A stretch of DNA of 64,000 bases from Yinghuangia soli (lineage in GTDB: Bacteria; Actinomycetota; Actinomycetes; Streptomycetales; Streptomycetaceae): positions 62,001 through 126,000 of the forward strand of contig NZ_JAKFHA010000018.1 in assembly GCF_021502675.1 (NCBI RefSeq), in the 5' to 3' direction. The notes under the pieces were generated by a model. The model saw nothing but the letters and a program-made list of their open reading frames with translations, was not told the origin of the DNA and made no database searches. This document shows, one piece after another, positions 32,299 to 41,081 of the stretch (its first letter is position 1; each line of letters begins with the position of its first letter). Both the position numbers and the translations under genes were made by a program.

Positions 32299-33515
32299 CC
32301 GCCACGCCCACGGCCCCGGTCACCGCCGCCCCGCGGCGGGCCATGTGGCCGCTGTACGCAGCCGGCTTCACCACCGCCTTCGGCGCGCACGGCATCGCCG
32401 CCAACCTCGGCGGCTTCTCCGAGGACGCCGTCACCTCCCTCCTCGTGCTCGGCGGACTCCTCGCTCTGTACGACGGCGCCGAAGTCCTCCTCAAGCCCGT
32501 CTTCGGCTCGCTCGCCGACCGGATCGGCGCGAAGCCGGTCCTACTCGGCGGCCTTGTCGCCTTCGCCTGCGCCTCTGCGCTGTACGCCATCGCCGACAGC
32601 CCCGGCTGGCTGTGGGCCGCGCGCCTCGGGCAGGGCGCGGCGGCGTCCGCGTTCTCCCCGTCGGCGTCCGCGATGGTCGCCCGCCTCAACCCGGCGGCGA
32701 AGCGCGGGAGTGCGTTCGGCGGCTACGGCTTCTACAAGTCCATCGGCTACACCCTCGGCCCGCTGCTCGGCGGCGTCCTGGTGTGGGCGGGCGGACTGCG
32801 GCTGCTGTTCACGGTGATGGCCGTGTGCGCGGCGGCGGTTGCGCTGTGGGCTGCGCTCGCCGTACCCGTCGTCCCGCCGCTGCCGCGTAAGCGCCAGACC
32901 GTGGCCGACCTCGCCCGCCGGCTCGCGGACCGGAGCTTCCTCGTCCCGACCGCGGCGCTCGCCGCGGCGACCGCCGCGCTCTCGGTGGGCGTCGGGTTCC
33001 TGCCGGTGTCCGGGTCCGCCGCCGGGCTCGGCACCGTGGCCACCGGCGCCGCGGTCTCCCTCTTGGCCGCCACAGCCGCCGTCGTCCAGCCGCGAACCGG
33101 ACGCGCGCTCGACGCGGGACGCCTGTCCACCCGTACCGGACTGCTCACCGGCCTCCTCGCCACGGCCGCCGGCCTTGCCGCCGCCACACTTCCCGGCCTG
33201 ACCGGAATCCTGCTGGCCGCTGCGCTCATCGGCACCGGGACGGGCCTGATCACCCCGCTGGGCTTCGCCGCCCTGGCCGCCTCCACCCCGGAGGAACGCA
33301 TGGGCCAGACCATGGGATCAGCCGAACTCGGCCGCGAACTCGGCGACGCCGGAGGCCCCTTGTTGGTCGCCGGCGTCGCGACCCTCTCGACTCTGACCAT
33401 CGGCTACGCAGCACTCGCCGCCGTGATCGCCGCAGGCCCGCTCGTGGCGCTGCTGCTCCACCGAAACCGCCCGTCCCCGCAACCGGACGGCAAACCCCGC
33501 ACGCCGGCAGGCTGA
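32295..33515 (+). CDS. MFS transporter
   Basis: 406 residues with about 12 membrane helices. The loop between helices 2 and 3 carries the MFS motif (FGSLADRIGAKPVLLGG), and helix 4 has RLGQGAAASAF. The C-terminal half contains a second such loop in degenerate form. It is likely a drug or metal-compound exporter at the cytoplasmic membrane. Translationally coupled to the ChrB-like gene by a 4-base GTGA overlap, so the pair is a self-contained inducible efflux module. Confidence 0.92.
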   Translation: MTATPTAPVTAAPRRAMWPLYAAGFTTAFGAHGIAANLGGFSEDAVTSLLVLGGLLALYDGAEVLLKPVFGSLADRIGAKPVLLGGLVAFACASALYAIADSPGWLWAARLGQGAAASAFSPSASAMVARLNPAAKRGSAFGGYGFYKSIGYTLGPLLGGVLVWAGGLRLLFTVMAVCAAAVALWAALAVPVVPPLPRKRQTVADLARRLADRSFLVPTAALAAATAALSVGVGFLPVSGSAAGLGTVATGAAVSLLAATAAVVQPRTGRALDAGRLSTRTGLLTGLLATAAGLAAATLPGLTGILLAAALIGTGTGLITPLGFAALAASTPEERMGQTMGSAELGRELGDAGGPLLVAGVATLSTLTIGYAALAAVIAAGPLVALLLHRNRPSPQPDGKPRTPAG

Positions 33516-33893
33516 TCCTGCGCACACCCGACCCGCCGTCCGCTCTGTTTCGCTGCTGCCTTGGCCCATCCGGTTCGGGAGCCGGGAGAGGACACCGGAC
33601 CGCAGACCTCTGCGCCGTCGGCGACCTGTTCTTCAGGGAGTTCGGCGGCTATCGGCACGGGCCTGGTCGGCGAGGCAGCGCGCTCGGAGAAGCTCGATCC
33701 TACCTGTCAGTAATATTTGACCCAGATCGATTCTAAGAACTACGCCCTCATGGTGCACGCAAGCACCATGCGCCCCAGACGACCGCTTCTTCACCAGCTT
33801 GGCGGCTTGCAGTCACCAGACCGGGCCGTTTAGCGCCGACTGGGACGGATTGGCGCGGCCTGAGCACCCGTATCGACGGTGTTCAATGGACGG
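33516..33893. other. Gap with an 8-bp inverted repeat
   Basis: No gene seen. Composition is more AT-rich at 33700-33780. A perfect hairpin lies at 33749-33770: CATGGTGC, loop ACGCAA, GCACCATG. It is 230 bases behind the MFS stop, too far to be its main terminator, so it may be an operator or a relic. Confidence 0.5.
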
Positions 33894-34127
33894 ATGCCCC
33901 TCGACGCCGACGCACCTCCGCCACCGACTGCGCCCTCGGACGCAGTCCCGGCGGACCCGACTGCCAGGCCGACCCCGCTGCCGGAGCCTCCAGTACGCCG
34001 GGGAGAGTCGCAGCGGGACATCGAACGGGGCATCCTGCGCTGGATGTTCGTGTTCTTCTTCGCCACGCACATCATCGGCGGCGTGATCTGGCTGGCCATC
34101 TACCTGTCCGGCAAGAGCGGCCACTGA
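33894..34127 (+). CDS. DUF6126-like small membrane protein
   Basis: 77 residues: a Pro-rich cytoplasmic N-terminus (~35 residues), a charged SQRDIERGILRWM segment and one C-terminal transmembrane helix (FVFFFATHIIGGVIWLAIYL). The ERG...THxxG...YL arrangement resembles DUF6126, small actinobacterial membrane proteins usually found beside XRE regulators; no XRE gene is intact here. ATG 33894 is the start; an in-frame GTG lies at 33879. Confidence 0.65.
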   Translation: MPLDADAPPPPTAPSDAVPADPTARPTPLPEPPVRRGESQRDIERGILRWMFVFFFATHIIGGVIWLAIYLSGKSGH

Positions 34128-34309
34128 TGTACGCCACGCCCGCGCGCTGACGGCTCCCGCGCCCCGGCCGCCGCCGGCCGCGAAGCGCTGCCCGGCCCGT
34201 ACACCGAGCCCGGTGCCCACATCCCAGCCTCCGTGCCTGCCCTGCCTTGGCGTCCAGACGCATCGCCCTACAGCCGCCAGCCGAGGTGGTCCAGCGCTTG
34301 AGGCGACTA

Positions 34310-34500
34310 CCGCGCACGGGCCCTCACTTGCGTAACTACGAAGCTCGCCCAGTCGTGCGATTACGAAACAAGCAACATAGCGGGAATTGTGTTGTACCTC
34401 AGACAGGCATCCCGAATAGCCGAAAGATCCGATTTTCCGGCCCAAGAACCCTTTATCAGCATGGAGTTACCGGTAATTCGTTAATGGCACGACGATGAGG
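34310..34500. other. AT-rich scar with promoter-like repeats
   Basis: Clearly lower GC than all surroundings. It contains two similar blocks, TGCGTAACTACGAAGC and TGCGATTACGAAAC, 25 bases apart, and TTGTAC with GAATAG at promoter-like spacing. This is followed by an ATG that opens only a 7-codon frame. It looks like a regulatory region whose gene has been lost, next to copied gene debris. Confidence 0.4.
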
Positions 34501-34548
34501 TGCCCGACGGATCCCGACCATCACGCCCGGATGCCCGCCGCAGTGCCC

Positions 34549-34800
34549 ACGCGGACATCCCGCGCTCGTTCGCCGAGATCCGGCGCCTCAATCGGCTACT
34601 CGACAATAAGGAACCCGGCCGCCACCCACGCTGACGCCCGCCCCGGGCACGGCTGCCATGAACGAGTCGTCAGCGGAGCCGTCTGCCGAGTTGGTCATGG
34701 CGTCGACTTCGAGCAACAGGTGAGCGGCTTGGGCCATCGGTCGAGCCAAGTGCGTACCCGAGCGCGTACCGCTGACTGCTGTACCGATGTACGCAAGGCG
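34549..34800 (+). pseudogene. Copied 3' end of the 30.8-kb hypothetical gene
   Basis: The frame to TGA 34632-34634 reads AEIRRLNRLLDNKEPGRHPR; the intact gene ends AEIRRLNGLLGNKELGYPR. DNA similarity continues about 165 bases past the stop (compare GCCATGAACGAGTCGTCA with GCCATGAACCGCTCGTCA near 31190), so gene end and flank were copied together. There is no start codon or 5' part. Confidence 0.7.
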
Positions 34801-34875
34801 CCTTCGGTTGCCTGGCCGTACCGCGCCCTTGCCGACGCCGCACCGGAGTAGTGCGTGCGACCGACGTCTTGCCGA

Positions 34876-35870
34876 CTACTGCGTCACCGTACTGAGCGGG
34901 TGGTCGTGCGAATTGGGACAGGTGTAGATCTGCATCCCGTGTGTGCGGCCGATTTCGACCATCGTCGGCATGTACGCGGGGCGATCGTCCACCTGGCGCT
35001 CGTCGGCGTCTTCGAGCGGGCGCCAGCTGTCGTTGCCGTCCCATTCGGTGCTGTCGACGTAGAGGAAGGGAAGCATGACGGCGTCGCAGACCCCGCAGAC
35101 CTCCGGCGAGGGGTCGCGGAAGCTCCACGGGCCCCAGCCGCCGAGCTTCCAGCCCGTCGCGACACCGAGCTCGTACTGGTAGACCAGGCCCACGCTCTCC
35201 TCCCACACGCCGACCCGCTCACGGAGTTCGCGGGAGAGCTCGTGCGGTGCGGGGTACTCGCGGACCTGCTCGGGGTGGACGACGCACGGCTCGGGGACGT
35301 ACTCGTCGTGCTCGACGAGGAACGGCGCCGGCGGATCGGTCAGCACAGCGGCCACGTCGTCCGCGCGCCTCCAGCGCAACTGCACACCCGGCAGGGCCTC
35401 TTCGCCGTGCTCGAAGGGGCACCACAGCACCTGGAGCAGGTCGCACCCGAGGGGGCCGTCCAGGCCGGGAGTGTCACGCGCGTACAACTGGGCGACGGGC
35501 AGGAGGGGCACAGCGGCATCGACCTGGTCGGATGGATGGCCCGCGTCGATGCGGTCGAGCTCGGCCCGCTCGTCAGCGGTGAACCGGCGGTGCCCTGCGG
35601 CAGGCCCCGAGCCCAGGCTTGATTGCGGATTTCACGGCTGCGGCGTACGCCGCCGAGGGACTGGCGGTTCCTGGAGGAAGGCCCGTGCGTCTCAGGGCAC
35701 ACCGGCCACGGCTCGTCCGCCGGCCACAGCAGCGGCCCACCCACGGAACTCTCGCGCACCGTCGGGGTGCCCGGCCGAGGGTGCAGGCGCGTCGTCGTGC
35801 GTGCGAGCGGACTCAGTTCCGGGAACACGGCCGTGACGTCGAGCGGGCGCGGCGGCGTGGTGCGGGACAT
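34876..35870 (-). pseudogene. Frameshifted hypothetical gene
   Basis: N-terminal part from ATG 35870 (CAGGAG eight bases upstream): DVTAVFPELSPLARTTTRLH, then SSVGGPLLWPADEPWPVCPE. After roughly 35640-35600 coding sense continues in another frame as FTADERAELDRIDAGHPSDQ, then VPLLPVAQLYARD ... VHPEQVREYPAPHELSREL and ends MQIYTCPNSHDHPLSTVTQ. Together they give the ~330-residue layout of a streptomycete orphan with cysteine pairs (VCGVC). One indel explains it: either a pseudogene or a sequencing error. A truncated copy of its 3' end lies at 40846-40952. Confidence 0.7.
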
Positions 35871-36256
35871 GGACAAGCTCCTGATACGTCGGGAGAACAC
35901 ATCGAACCAGAGGGAGCGGACTCCGGACTCGGGCAGCCGGCGGTCTGCAGGGTTCATGCGTCCGGGAGTCCGGCGGACGGGCAGCACCCGAAGCCACTGC
36001 GCCCTGTCGGCTGATGCGCCCATCGTCGACGGCGCCCGGATGAGGACCGGTTCGGGGCCGGGCTCCGACCACCGCGGCGGTCGCGTAATGCTCTTGTCCC
36101 TTTGGCCGTATCACGTCGAATTCAGGGTCGTTCCGGAGGGACGCGCGCCAGGACCCGGTGTCGACTGCCGGGCCGCCTCCACGACGGAGCCGTGCCGTTG
36201 GCCTGTCACCGTTCACTGCGATGATGATCGACCGCGCGAAGGGATGGGGGCCGGAC

Positions 36257-37843
36257 ATGGTGGAACACGCGGCGCAGCAACTCGCCGAAGCGATCGTCGC
36301 GCATGCGCCTACGGGTTGGACGCGGGCGATTCTGACCCGCACCGCCGACTACCGAAGCGTCTCCGCAGCCGGTAACTACTCCGCTCCTGACAGCCCTCCG
36401 TGGGGCCACTTCATCCCCAGTCCCTTCACGGAACTCGACGCCCTCGCCGCGGCGTTGCGTGAGGCCCGCGGCTGGGAACGCGTCAGCATCGAGATCGAGT
36501 GCCGCCCGTCCGGACGGTACCGGATGGTCGCGGCCACGGACGCGGTCACCAGTCTGCGCGGACGAGGCGGCGGTTTCCTCGCCGTTCTGGACCCCGGCCA
36601 CCGGCTCGTGCAGCCAGGCGCCGAACAGGAGGAGGGCACGGCCCAGCCACTCGGCGACCCGCACCTTGCGGCGGCGCGCTTCCACCAGTACATGGAGCAG
36701 CGGCAGCAGATCCTCGGGCGGCCCGAGCCGCTTCCTCCGGCTGCCTCTGCTGCGGAAATCGACGACGCCGAGCACGGGATGGGCCGGGCCCTGCCCGCCG
36801 ACTTGCGAGCGCTGTACCTGATCGCCGACGGCGACGGCATAGACCACAAGCACCACTACGTCCTCGCCGACTACGCCTGGCTCCGGCTGGCAGACCTCGT
36901 GGCGGCGAACACCGATCTGCGCGAACCGAACTGGTTCGGCTGGGAGATGGACTGGGACCACGTGGTCTTCGACGCCGATCCGCCGGAGACCGTCCGGCGC
37001 TGCGGCGGACACCCGGGCTGGTTGCCGTTCGCCAGCGGCGAGGACGGCAACTACCTGGCAGTGGACATGGCCCCGGCACGCGACGGCCGCCCCGGTCAGG
37101 TCATCCGCATAGGCCGGGACTACCGGGACGGCCCTACGTACGTCGCGGACTCGGTCACCTCACTGCTCGGCCACCACCTGGAGGCACTGGAGGAGACGGA
37201 GTACGAGCTGGACGGCGGTGACGACGAGCAGCAGGGGGCCTACCTCACGCTGCCGGAGCCGGACCCGGTCGGCGGCCCGCGCGAGGTCGTCGGTGCGATC
37301 CCCGACGACGTCCCGTCCACCCTTCAGGCGATCCACATCAACGATGCCGGCCTCGTCGACCTCGCGCCGCTCACGGCAGCTCCCGGTCTGCGGCGGCTCC
37401 ATCTCAACCGGAGCGCGACCGCCGACCTGTCGCCCCTGCGTGGGCTGCCGGTCGAGGCGCTGCGCGTCACCCTGGACGGCGGCGACCTGGCTCCGCTCGC
37501 AGGCCACCGCCACCTCGCGGCCTTGGAGTTGGCGGCCGCCGACCCGATCAACATCGCGCCGCTGTGCACCATTCCCGGTCTGCGGGCCGTGGACCTCGCG
37601 CGTGCCGAGGTGCTCGACCTGACGGTGCTGTCCTACCTGACAGGGCTTCGCTACCTGGCCCTGAACCGGGAGCAGTGGGCCGCGCTGCTGGGCCAGGGGC
37701 TGGTACCGCCGAAGCTCGCCGCAGTCCGGTTGGCCGACGATGATGCCCTGTTCGACGAGGCGCTGGCCTGGTCGAGCCTTCTCGGCCTGGACAGCCCGGA
37801 CGCCGTCCGCGCAGCCGGCAATCTGGGAACGGCCGACAGGTGA
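36257..37843 (+). CDS. SMI1/KNR4 (SUKH) plus leucine-rich-repeat protein
   Basis: About 528 residues in three parts. Residues ~1-140 are unrecognised. A SUKH-type domain follows around 165-330 (ASAAEIDDAEHGMGRALPADLRALYLIADGDGI ... GWLPFASGEDGNYLAVDMAP). The C-terminal ~180 residues are leucine-rich repeats (LVDLAPLTAAPGLRRLHLNRSATADLSPLRGL). SUKH domains are known immunity modules; LRRs bind proteins, so the combination suits toxin neutralisation, but no toxin is nearby. ATG 36257 has GGGGG upstream; ATG 36221 is an alternative. Confidence 0.75.
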   Translation: MVEHAAQQLAEAIVAHAPTGWTRAILTRTADYRSVSAAGNYSAPDSPPWGHFIPSPFTELDALAAALREARGWERVSIEIECRPSGRYRMVAATDAVTSLRGRGGGFLAVLDPGHRLVQPGAEQEEGTAQPLGDPHLAAARFHQYMEQRQQILGRPEPLPPAASAAEIDDAEHGMGRALPADLRALYLIADGDGIDHKHHYVLADYAWLRLADLVAANTDLREPNWFGWEMDWDHVVFDADPPETVRRCGGHPGWLPFASGEDGNYLAVDMAPARDGRPGQVIRIGRDYRDGPTYVADSVTSLLGHHLEALEETEYELDGGDDEQQGAYLTLPEPDPVGGPREVVGAIPDDVPSTLQAIHINDAGLVDLAPLTAAPGLRRLHLNRSATADLSPLRGLPVEALRVTLDGGDLAPLAGHRHLAALELAAADPINIAPLCTIPGLRAVDLARAEVLDLTVLSYLTGLRYLALNREQWAALLGQGLVPPKLAAVRLADDDALFDEALAWSSLLGLDSPDAVRAAGNLGTADR

Positions 37844-37984
37844 CGGGATCCGCACTACGCGGTGGCTCGGCAGTTCGCCCCAGGCACCGCATGGTGCGGA
37901 TCCCCGAGCGGGCCTGCAGCCGGAGACAGCCGGACCGCGACGCACGACACACCATGACATGGCGCCGCCGCACGGGAGGCAACG

Positions 37985-38470
37985 TCAGCAGGCGTCGTCC
38001 TCCCAGACGCGGAGGGACGACGGCCGGCGCGTGTCGAGGGCAGACCACACCTGGTGGCTGCCGATGGCTGCGGCCCACGCTTCCAGGTCATCGCCGCTGT
38101 CGTGGAAGAACCACGAGTTGAAGCCCCCGAGCGCGTCCAGTTCGGGATCCGCCGGGTAGATCAGTTCGCAGTGGACCTGGACGTAGTGCTCGAACTCGCC
38201 GTCCTCGCCGACGATCTCGAACTGGCGGCAGAAGTCCACACTGAACATCCGCGGTCCGTCGAACGCCCAGGTACCGAACTGGAACAGCAGGCCGTCGGCG
38301 TCCGGCGTCGGCGGCGTGGCGAACCGGGAACCGGCGTAGCGCAGATACCCCTGCCACACGAACGTTGCCGACGGCGGTCGGTCATGGGCGTCCTGGAGGC
38401 CCAACTGCGCGGAGAGCACCGCGGCGGCCTGTGTGACGGCCTGCCTATCGGGTACGTCGGCGGACTTCAC
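37985..38470 (-). CDS. Hypothetical protein coupled to DUF4259
   Basis: 161 residues, beta-rich and soluble (ATFVWQGYLRYAGSRFATPPTPDADGLLFQFGTWAF; FCRQFEIVGEDGEFEHYVQVHCELIYPADPEL). No known family. GTG 38470 overlaps the TGA of the upstream DUF4259 gene as GTGA, so translation is coupled and the two proteins probably work together. Confidence 0.72.
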   Translation of the reverse strand: MKSADVPDRQAVTQAAAVLSAQLGLQDAHDRPPSATFVWQGYLRYAGSRFATPPTPDADGLLFQFGTWAFDGPRMFSVDFCRQFEIVGEDGEFEHYVQVHCELIYPADPELDALGGFNSWFFHDSGDDLEAWAAAIGSHQVWSALDTRRPSSLRVWEDDAC

Positions 38471-38862
38471 GCTGCGGCCGGAACGGAGCGGATGCGGATG
38501 ACACCGGCACGCCACTGGGCCTCGTCAGCGGGGTCGACCCAGCCGGACGAGACGTCGCATCCGCCATGCAAGACCACCTCCAGCGCGTCCATGGCCAAGC
38601 CAGGCAGCTCGGCCGGGAACGCGGGCAGCGCGGGCAGTCCGTCCTCGTTGCCGGTGTACGCGCCTCCGCCGGGCAGTTGTATCGCGAGCAGCGCCGCAGC
38701 GGCCACCGCCTCGCCGCCGTAGTGCCGCCCGGGCCCGGTCGCAACACATTCCAAGGCTGCGTGCACCAGCGCCGTCGCAGCCGCTGAATCGCAGGCGCCA
38801 ACCGCGTCGACGAAGTCCCCGACGCTGTCGCGGTCGAACGGGCCCGTGCCCCATGTGCCCAT
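38467..38862 (-). CDS. DUF4259 domain protein
   Basis: 131 residues. MGTWGTGPFDRDSVGDFVDAVG is the DUF4259 hallmark, followed by a helical region containing RHYGGEAVAAAALLAIQLPGG and LPAFPAELPGLAMDALEVVL. These small proteins are frequent in actinobacteria; the function is unknown and an immunity-like role has been suggested by neighbourhoods only. ATG 38862 follows AAGGGGG by 8 bases. First gene of a two-gene operon. A truncated copy with the same promoter lies at 55.1-55.4 kb. Confidence 0.85.
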   Translation of the reverse strand: MGTWGTGPFDRDSVGDFVDAVGACDSAAATALVHAALECVATGPGRHYGGEAVAAAALLAIQLPGGGAYTGNEDGLPALPAFPAELPGLAMDALEVVLHGGCDVSSGWVDPADEAQWRAGVIRIRSVPAAA

Positions 38863-38910
38863 TGCTTGTCCCCCTTCTGGATCACTCTGCTGACACCGGA
38901 CCGTACCGTT
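38863..38910 (-). promoter_or_regulatory. Promoter region of the DUF4259 operon
   Basis: TACGGT on the minus strand (38905-38900) is a plausible -10 box about 38 bases before the start. The surrounding block (GATCACTC, GACCGTACCG, CGACGCAGCC on the plus strand) is preserved in the 55.3-kb copy. Confidence 0.45.
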
Positions 38911-39124
38911 GGCGTTCGACGCAGCCCTGGGAGGGCCCGGCCAGCCGGGACCTTGCACATGCGCCGGCATCGCAAAACGGCGGAACGGGGATTGCCGATG
39001 CGGAGCAGCGACCTCGGCCGACGCGACCCGCGTGTGTGGGATCGAGGGGAATCGGCGACCAGCTTGTCGGTGCGCTGCGCCATGGTGGGCGCGGGCGGGG
39101 ACCGGACGTACCGAAGAGAGAGTC

Positions 39125-40435
39125 ATGGCGGCGGCTGAGTACCTTGACGAGCTCGTACGTGACCTCGCCGTCGCCGAGCGGCGCCCGGCTGCCTCTGCGG
39201 CACTGGTCGCTGCAGGGGCCGAGGCCGCCCCGGCCGTCTTGCGGGAACTCGTCGACGAGTCGTCACCGGTGCCGTCGTACGTCGCCGGCGCCGTGCTCCG
39301 CGGCATCGGCATGGGTACGTTCGACATGGTCTTCGAGGCCCTCGTCGCCGCGCGGAACCCAGGAGCGCGTCGACGCATCGGCCGGGCGTACTGCGACTAC
39401 GGCACCGCTGCCCTCAGCCGGTACACCGCGGCTCTGTCCCATCCGGATGCCCACGTCCGGCACGCCGCCGTCGGCGGTATCCGGTCGTGCGGGCCGGATG
39501 CGCTGCCGGCGGCCGGGGCGCTACTGCCGCTGCTGGGCGACCGGGATGCCGAAGTCGCCGAGGCCGCCGGAACGGTCCTCATGCTCGTGGGCGACGCCGT
39601 CGTGCTCCGACGGGTCCGCCGCGACGGCCCGGGCCGGCTGCGGTCCCGGGCGCTGGCGGTCCTCGCGGACATCGGCGGGGAGTCCGCGCTGTCGGACCGC
39701 GACCGGGCGGCGGTCGAACGGCTGCTCAGGATCAAGCTGATCGGCGACCGGCCGGTCGCCCCGGACGCGTGCTGGATGCACTGGCTGGCCATACCGTCCG
39801 GCGACCAGGCGGGCATCATCGCCGCGCTGGGGCTGGCTGGGCCGCGGCAGGTGACGTTCACCCTGGGCAACGACGTTGTCGACAGCGACGCGCACGGCCG
39901 CCTCGACGCCGACCACGACTGCTTCGACCGGGTGTTCGTGACACCCGAGCTCGACGGCTGGACGTTCGTGATGGGCCGTTGGTGCGACCCGTGCGATCCG
40001 GACCGCTGCGACGACGTCCTGCGCCTGTGCGGGCTGCTCAGCTCCCGCTACGGCCGGGCCCAGGCGTACTACTACGGGGCGCAAGGCGACGGTTCGGCCT
40101 GGCTCCTCGCCGAGGACGGCGTCGTCGTGCGCCGGTACTGCGAGACCGGCAAGGGCGACGACGAGTTGCTGACCCTCGGGGAACCGCTGCCGCTGGAACG
40201 CCTTCGCCGCGCGGAACTGGGCCTCGCATCCGACTGGGACACGGCCGAAGAGGAGCAGGACGCCGAGGACGAATGGAAGTGGGCGGCTTTCGATCTGGCG
40301 CCGCGGATCGCCGCCGCGTACGGAGTCAGCCCGCTCGCCATCGGAGCAGACACACTCATGCGTGGCACGGGCGTGCTGGCGCTGACTCCGTACGCCACCA
40401 GCCGCACACTGCCGGCGGGCGCGTACCGAATCTGA
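39125..40435 (+). CDS. HEAT-repeat protein with a C-terminal orphan domain
   Basis: 436 residues. The first ~210 are helical HEAT-like pairs (AVLRELVDESSPVPSYVAGAVLRGIGMGTFD; ALSHPDAHVRHAAVGGIRSCGPDALPAAGALLPLLGDRDAEVAEAAG). The C-terminal ~220 form an unrecognised alpha/beta domain (FVMGRWCDPCDPDRCDDVLRLCGLLSSRYGRAQAYYYGAQGDGSAW), whose AQAYYYGAQGDGSAW stretch resembles orphan immunity-like proteins. ATG 39125 follows GAAGAGAG. It is divergent from the DUF4259 operon across 262 bases. Confidence 0.75.
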   Translation: MAAAEYLDELVRDLAVAERRPAASAALVAAGAEAAPAVLRELVDESSPVPSYVAGAVLRGIGMGTFDMVFEALVAARNPGARRRIGRAYCDYGTAALSRYTAALSHPDAHVRHAAVGGIRSCGPDALPAAGALLPLLGDRDAEVAEAAGTVLMLVGDAVVLRRVRRDGPGRLRSRALAVLADIGGESALSDRDRAAVERLLRIKLIGDRPVAPDACWMHWLAIPSGDQAGIIAALGLAGPRQVTFTLGNDVVDSDAHGRLDADHDCFDRVFVTPELDGWTFVMGRWCDPCDPDRCDDVLRLCGLLSSRYGRAQAYYYGAQGDGSAWLLAEDGVVVRRYCETGKGDDELLTLGEPLPLERLRRAELGLASDWDTAEEEQDAEDEWKWAAFDLAPRIAAAYGVSPLAIGADTLMRGTGVLALTPYATSRTLPAGAYRI

Positions 40436-40686
40436 TTGCGGACATCGAAGCAACTACTGCCCGCCGGCTTGCAGGAGTCAGCAATGCCCGCGCCCGGGGC
40501 GGGTTCCCTGGTGCCTTCGTACGGTCTCCGGCGGGGCTGGGCCGGATGGCGTTTTTACTTGCAGGCCGTGCCTGCGCTGCCCGGACTGCGGCATGCGCTA
40601 GGTCTGGAGTGCACGATTTTCTCTGGAATATGCATTCTGGTGGTCGCCCGTGTGCGCGGGCCCGGCGGACAAGGCGGGTGGCCCCT

Positions 40687-40833
40687 GTGTGGGCGATGAT
40701 CCTCAAGGAGTTCTTGGAGTTGCGGCGGGACCGCCGCACGATGGCGATGATCGTTGCCTTGCCGCTGGTGCTGTTGGTGGTGTTCGGGTACGCGGCGAAC
40801 TTCCGGGTGAGCGACGTCCCGACGACGAGGACC
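40687..40833 (+). pseudogene. N-terminal remnant of an ABC-2 type permease gene
   Basis: Frame from GTG 40687 reads ILKEFLELRRDRRTMAMIVA then LPLVLLVVFGYAANFRVSDVP: the cytoplasmic amphipathic start and first membrane helix of an ABC-2 permease (YhhJ/NatB type). After ~49 codons the similarity stops where the copied fragment of the 35-kb gene begins. No ATPase gene is nearby. Confidence 0.7.
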
Positions 40834-40845
40834 AAGCGGGCCATC

Positions 40846-40952
40846 GCTACCCGCACATGCCGACCAGGGTCGAGATCGGGCGCAGCTACGGCATGCAGAT
40901 CTACACCTGCCCCACCTCGTACGACCACCCGATCAGCACGGTGACGCAGTAG
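40846..40952 (+). pseudogene. Copied 3' end of the frameshifted 35-kb gene
   Basis: In frame to TAG 40950-40952 it reads MPTRVEIGRSYGMQIYTCP then TSYDHPISTVTQ; the gene at 34876 ends MPTMVEIGRTHGMQIYTCP then NSHDHPLSTVTQ. It lies in the opposite orientation to the original and is joined to the ABC-2 permease remnant. Confidence 0.75.
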
Positions 40953-41068
40953 CCGCCGAGGGGCCGGTCGCACCATCCCGGTTCGGCGTCGGCGAAGATG
41001 CGGCGGGGGTCGAGCGCGTTAGCGGCCCGCAGCCTGAGCCGCTCGGACCGGCTGTCAGGCAGGCGCCT

Positions 41069-41081
41069 TAGCCTCGTTCGC
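41069..41081 (+). promoter_or_regulatory. Leaderless -10 box (TAGCCT) for the SUKH-like gene
   Basis: TAGCCT (41069-41074) is followed by 7 bases and ATG 41082, with no ribosome site. Confidence 0.5.

Noticed and set aside
31732-33515. ChrB/MFS pair called a chromate-resistance operon
   Set aside because: The transporter is MFS, not ChrA, so the substrate cannot be assigned.
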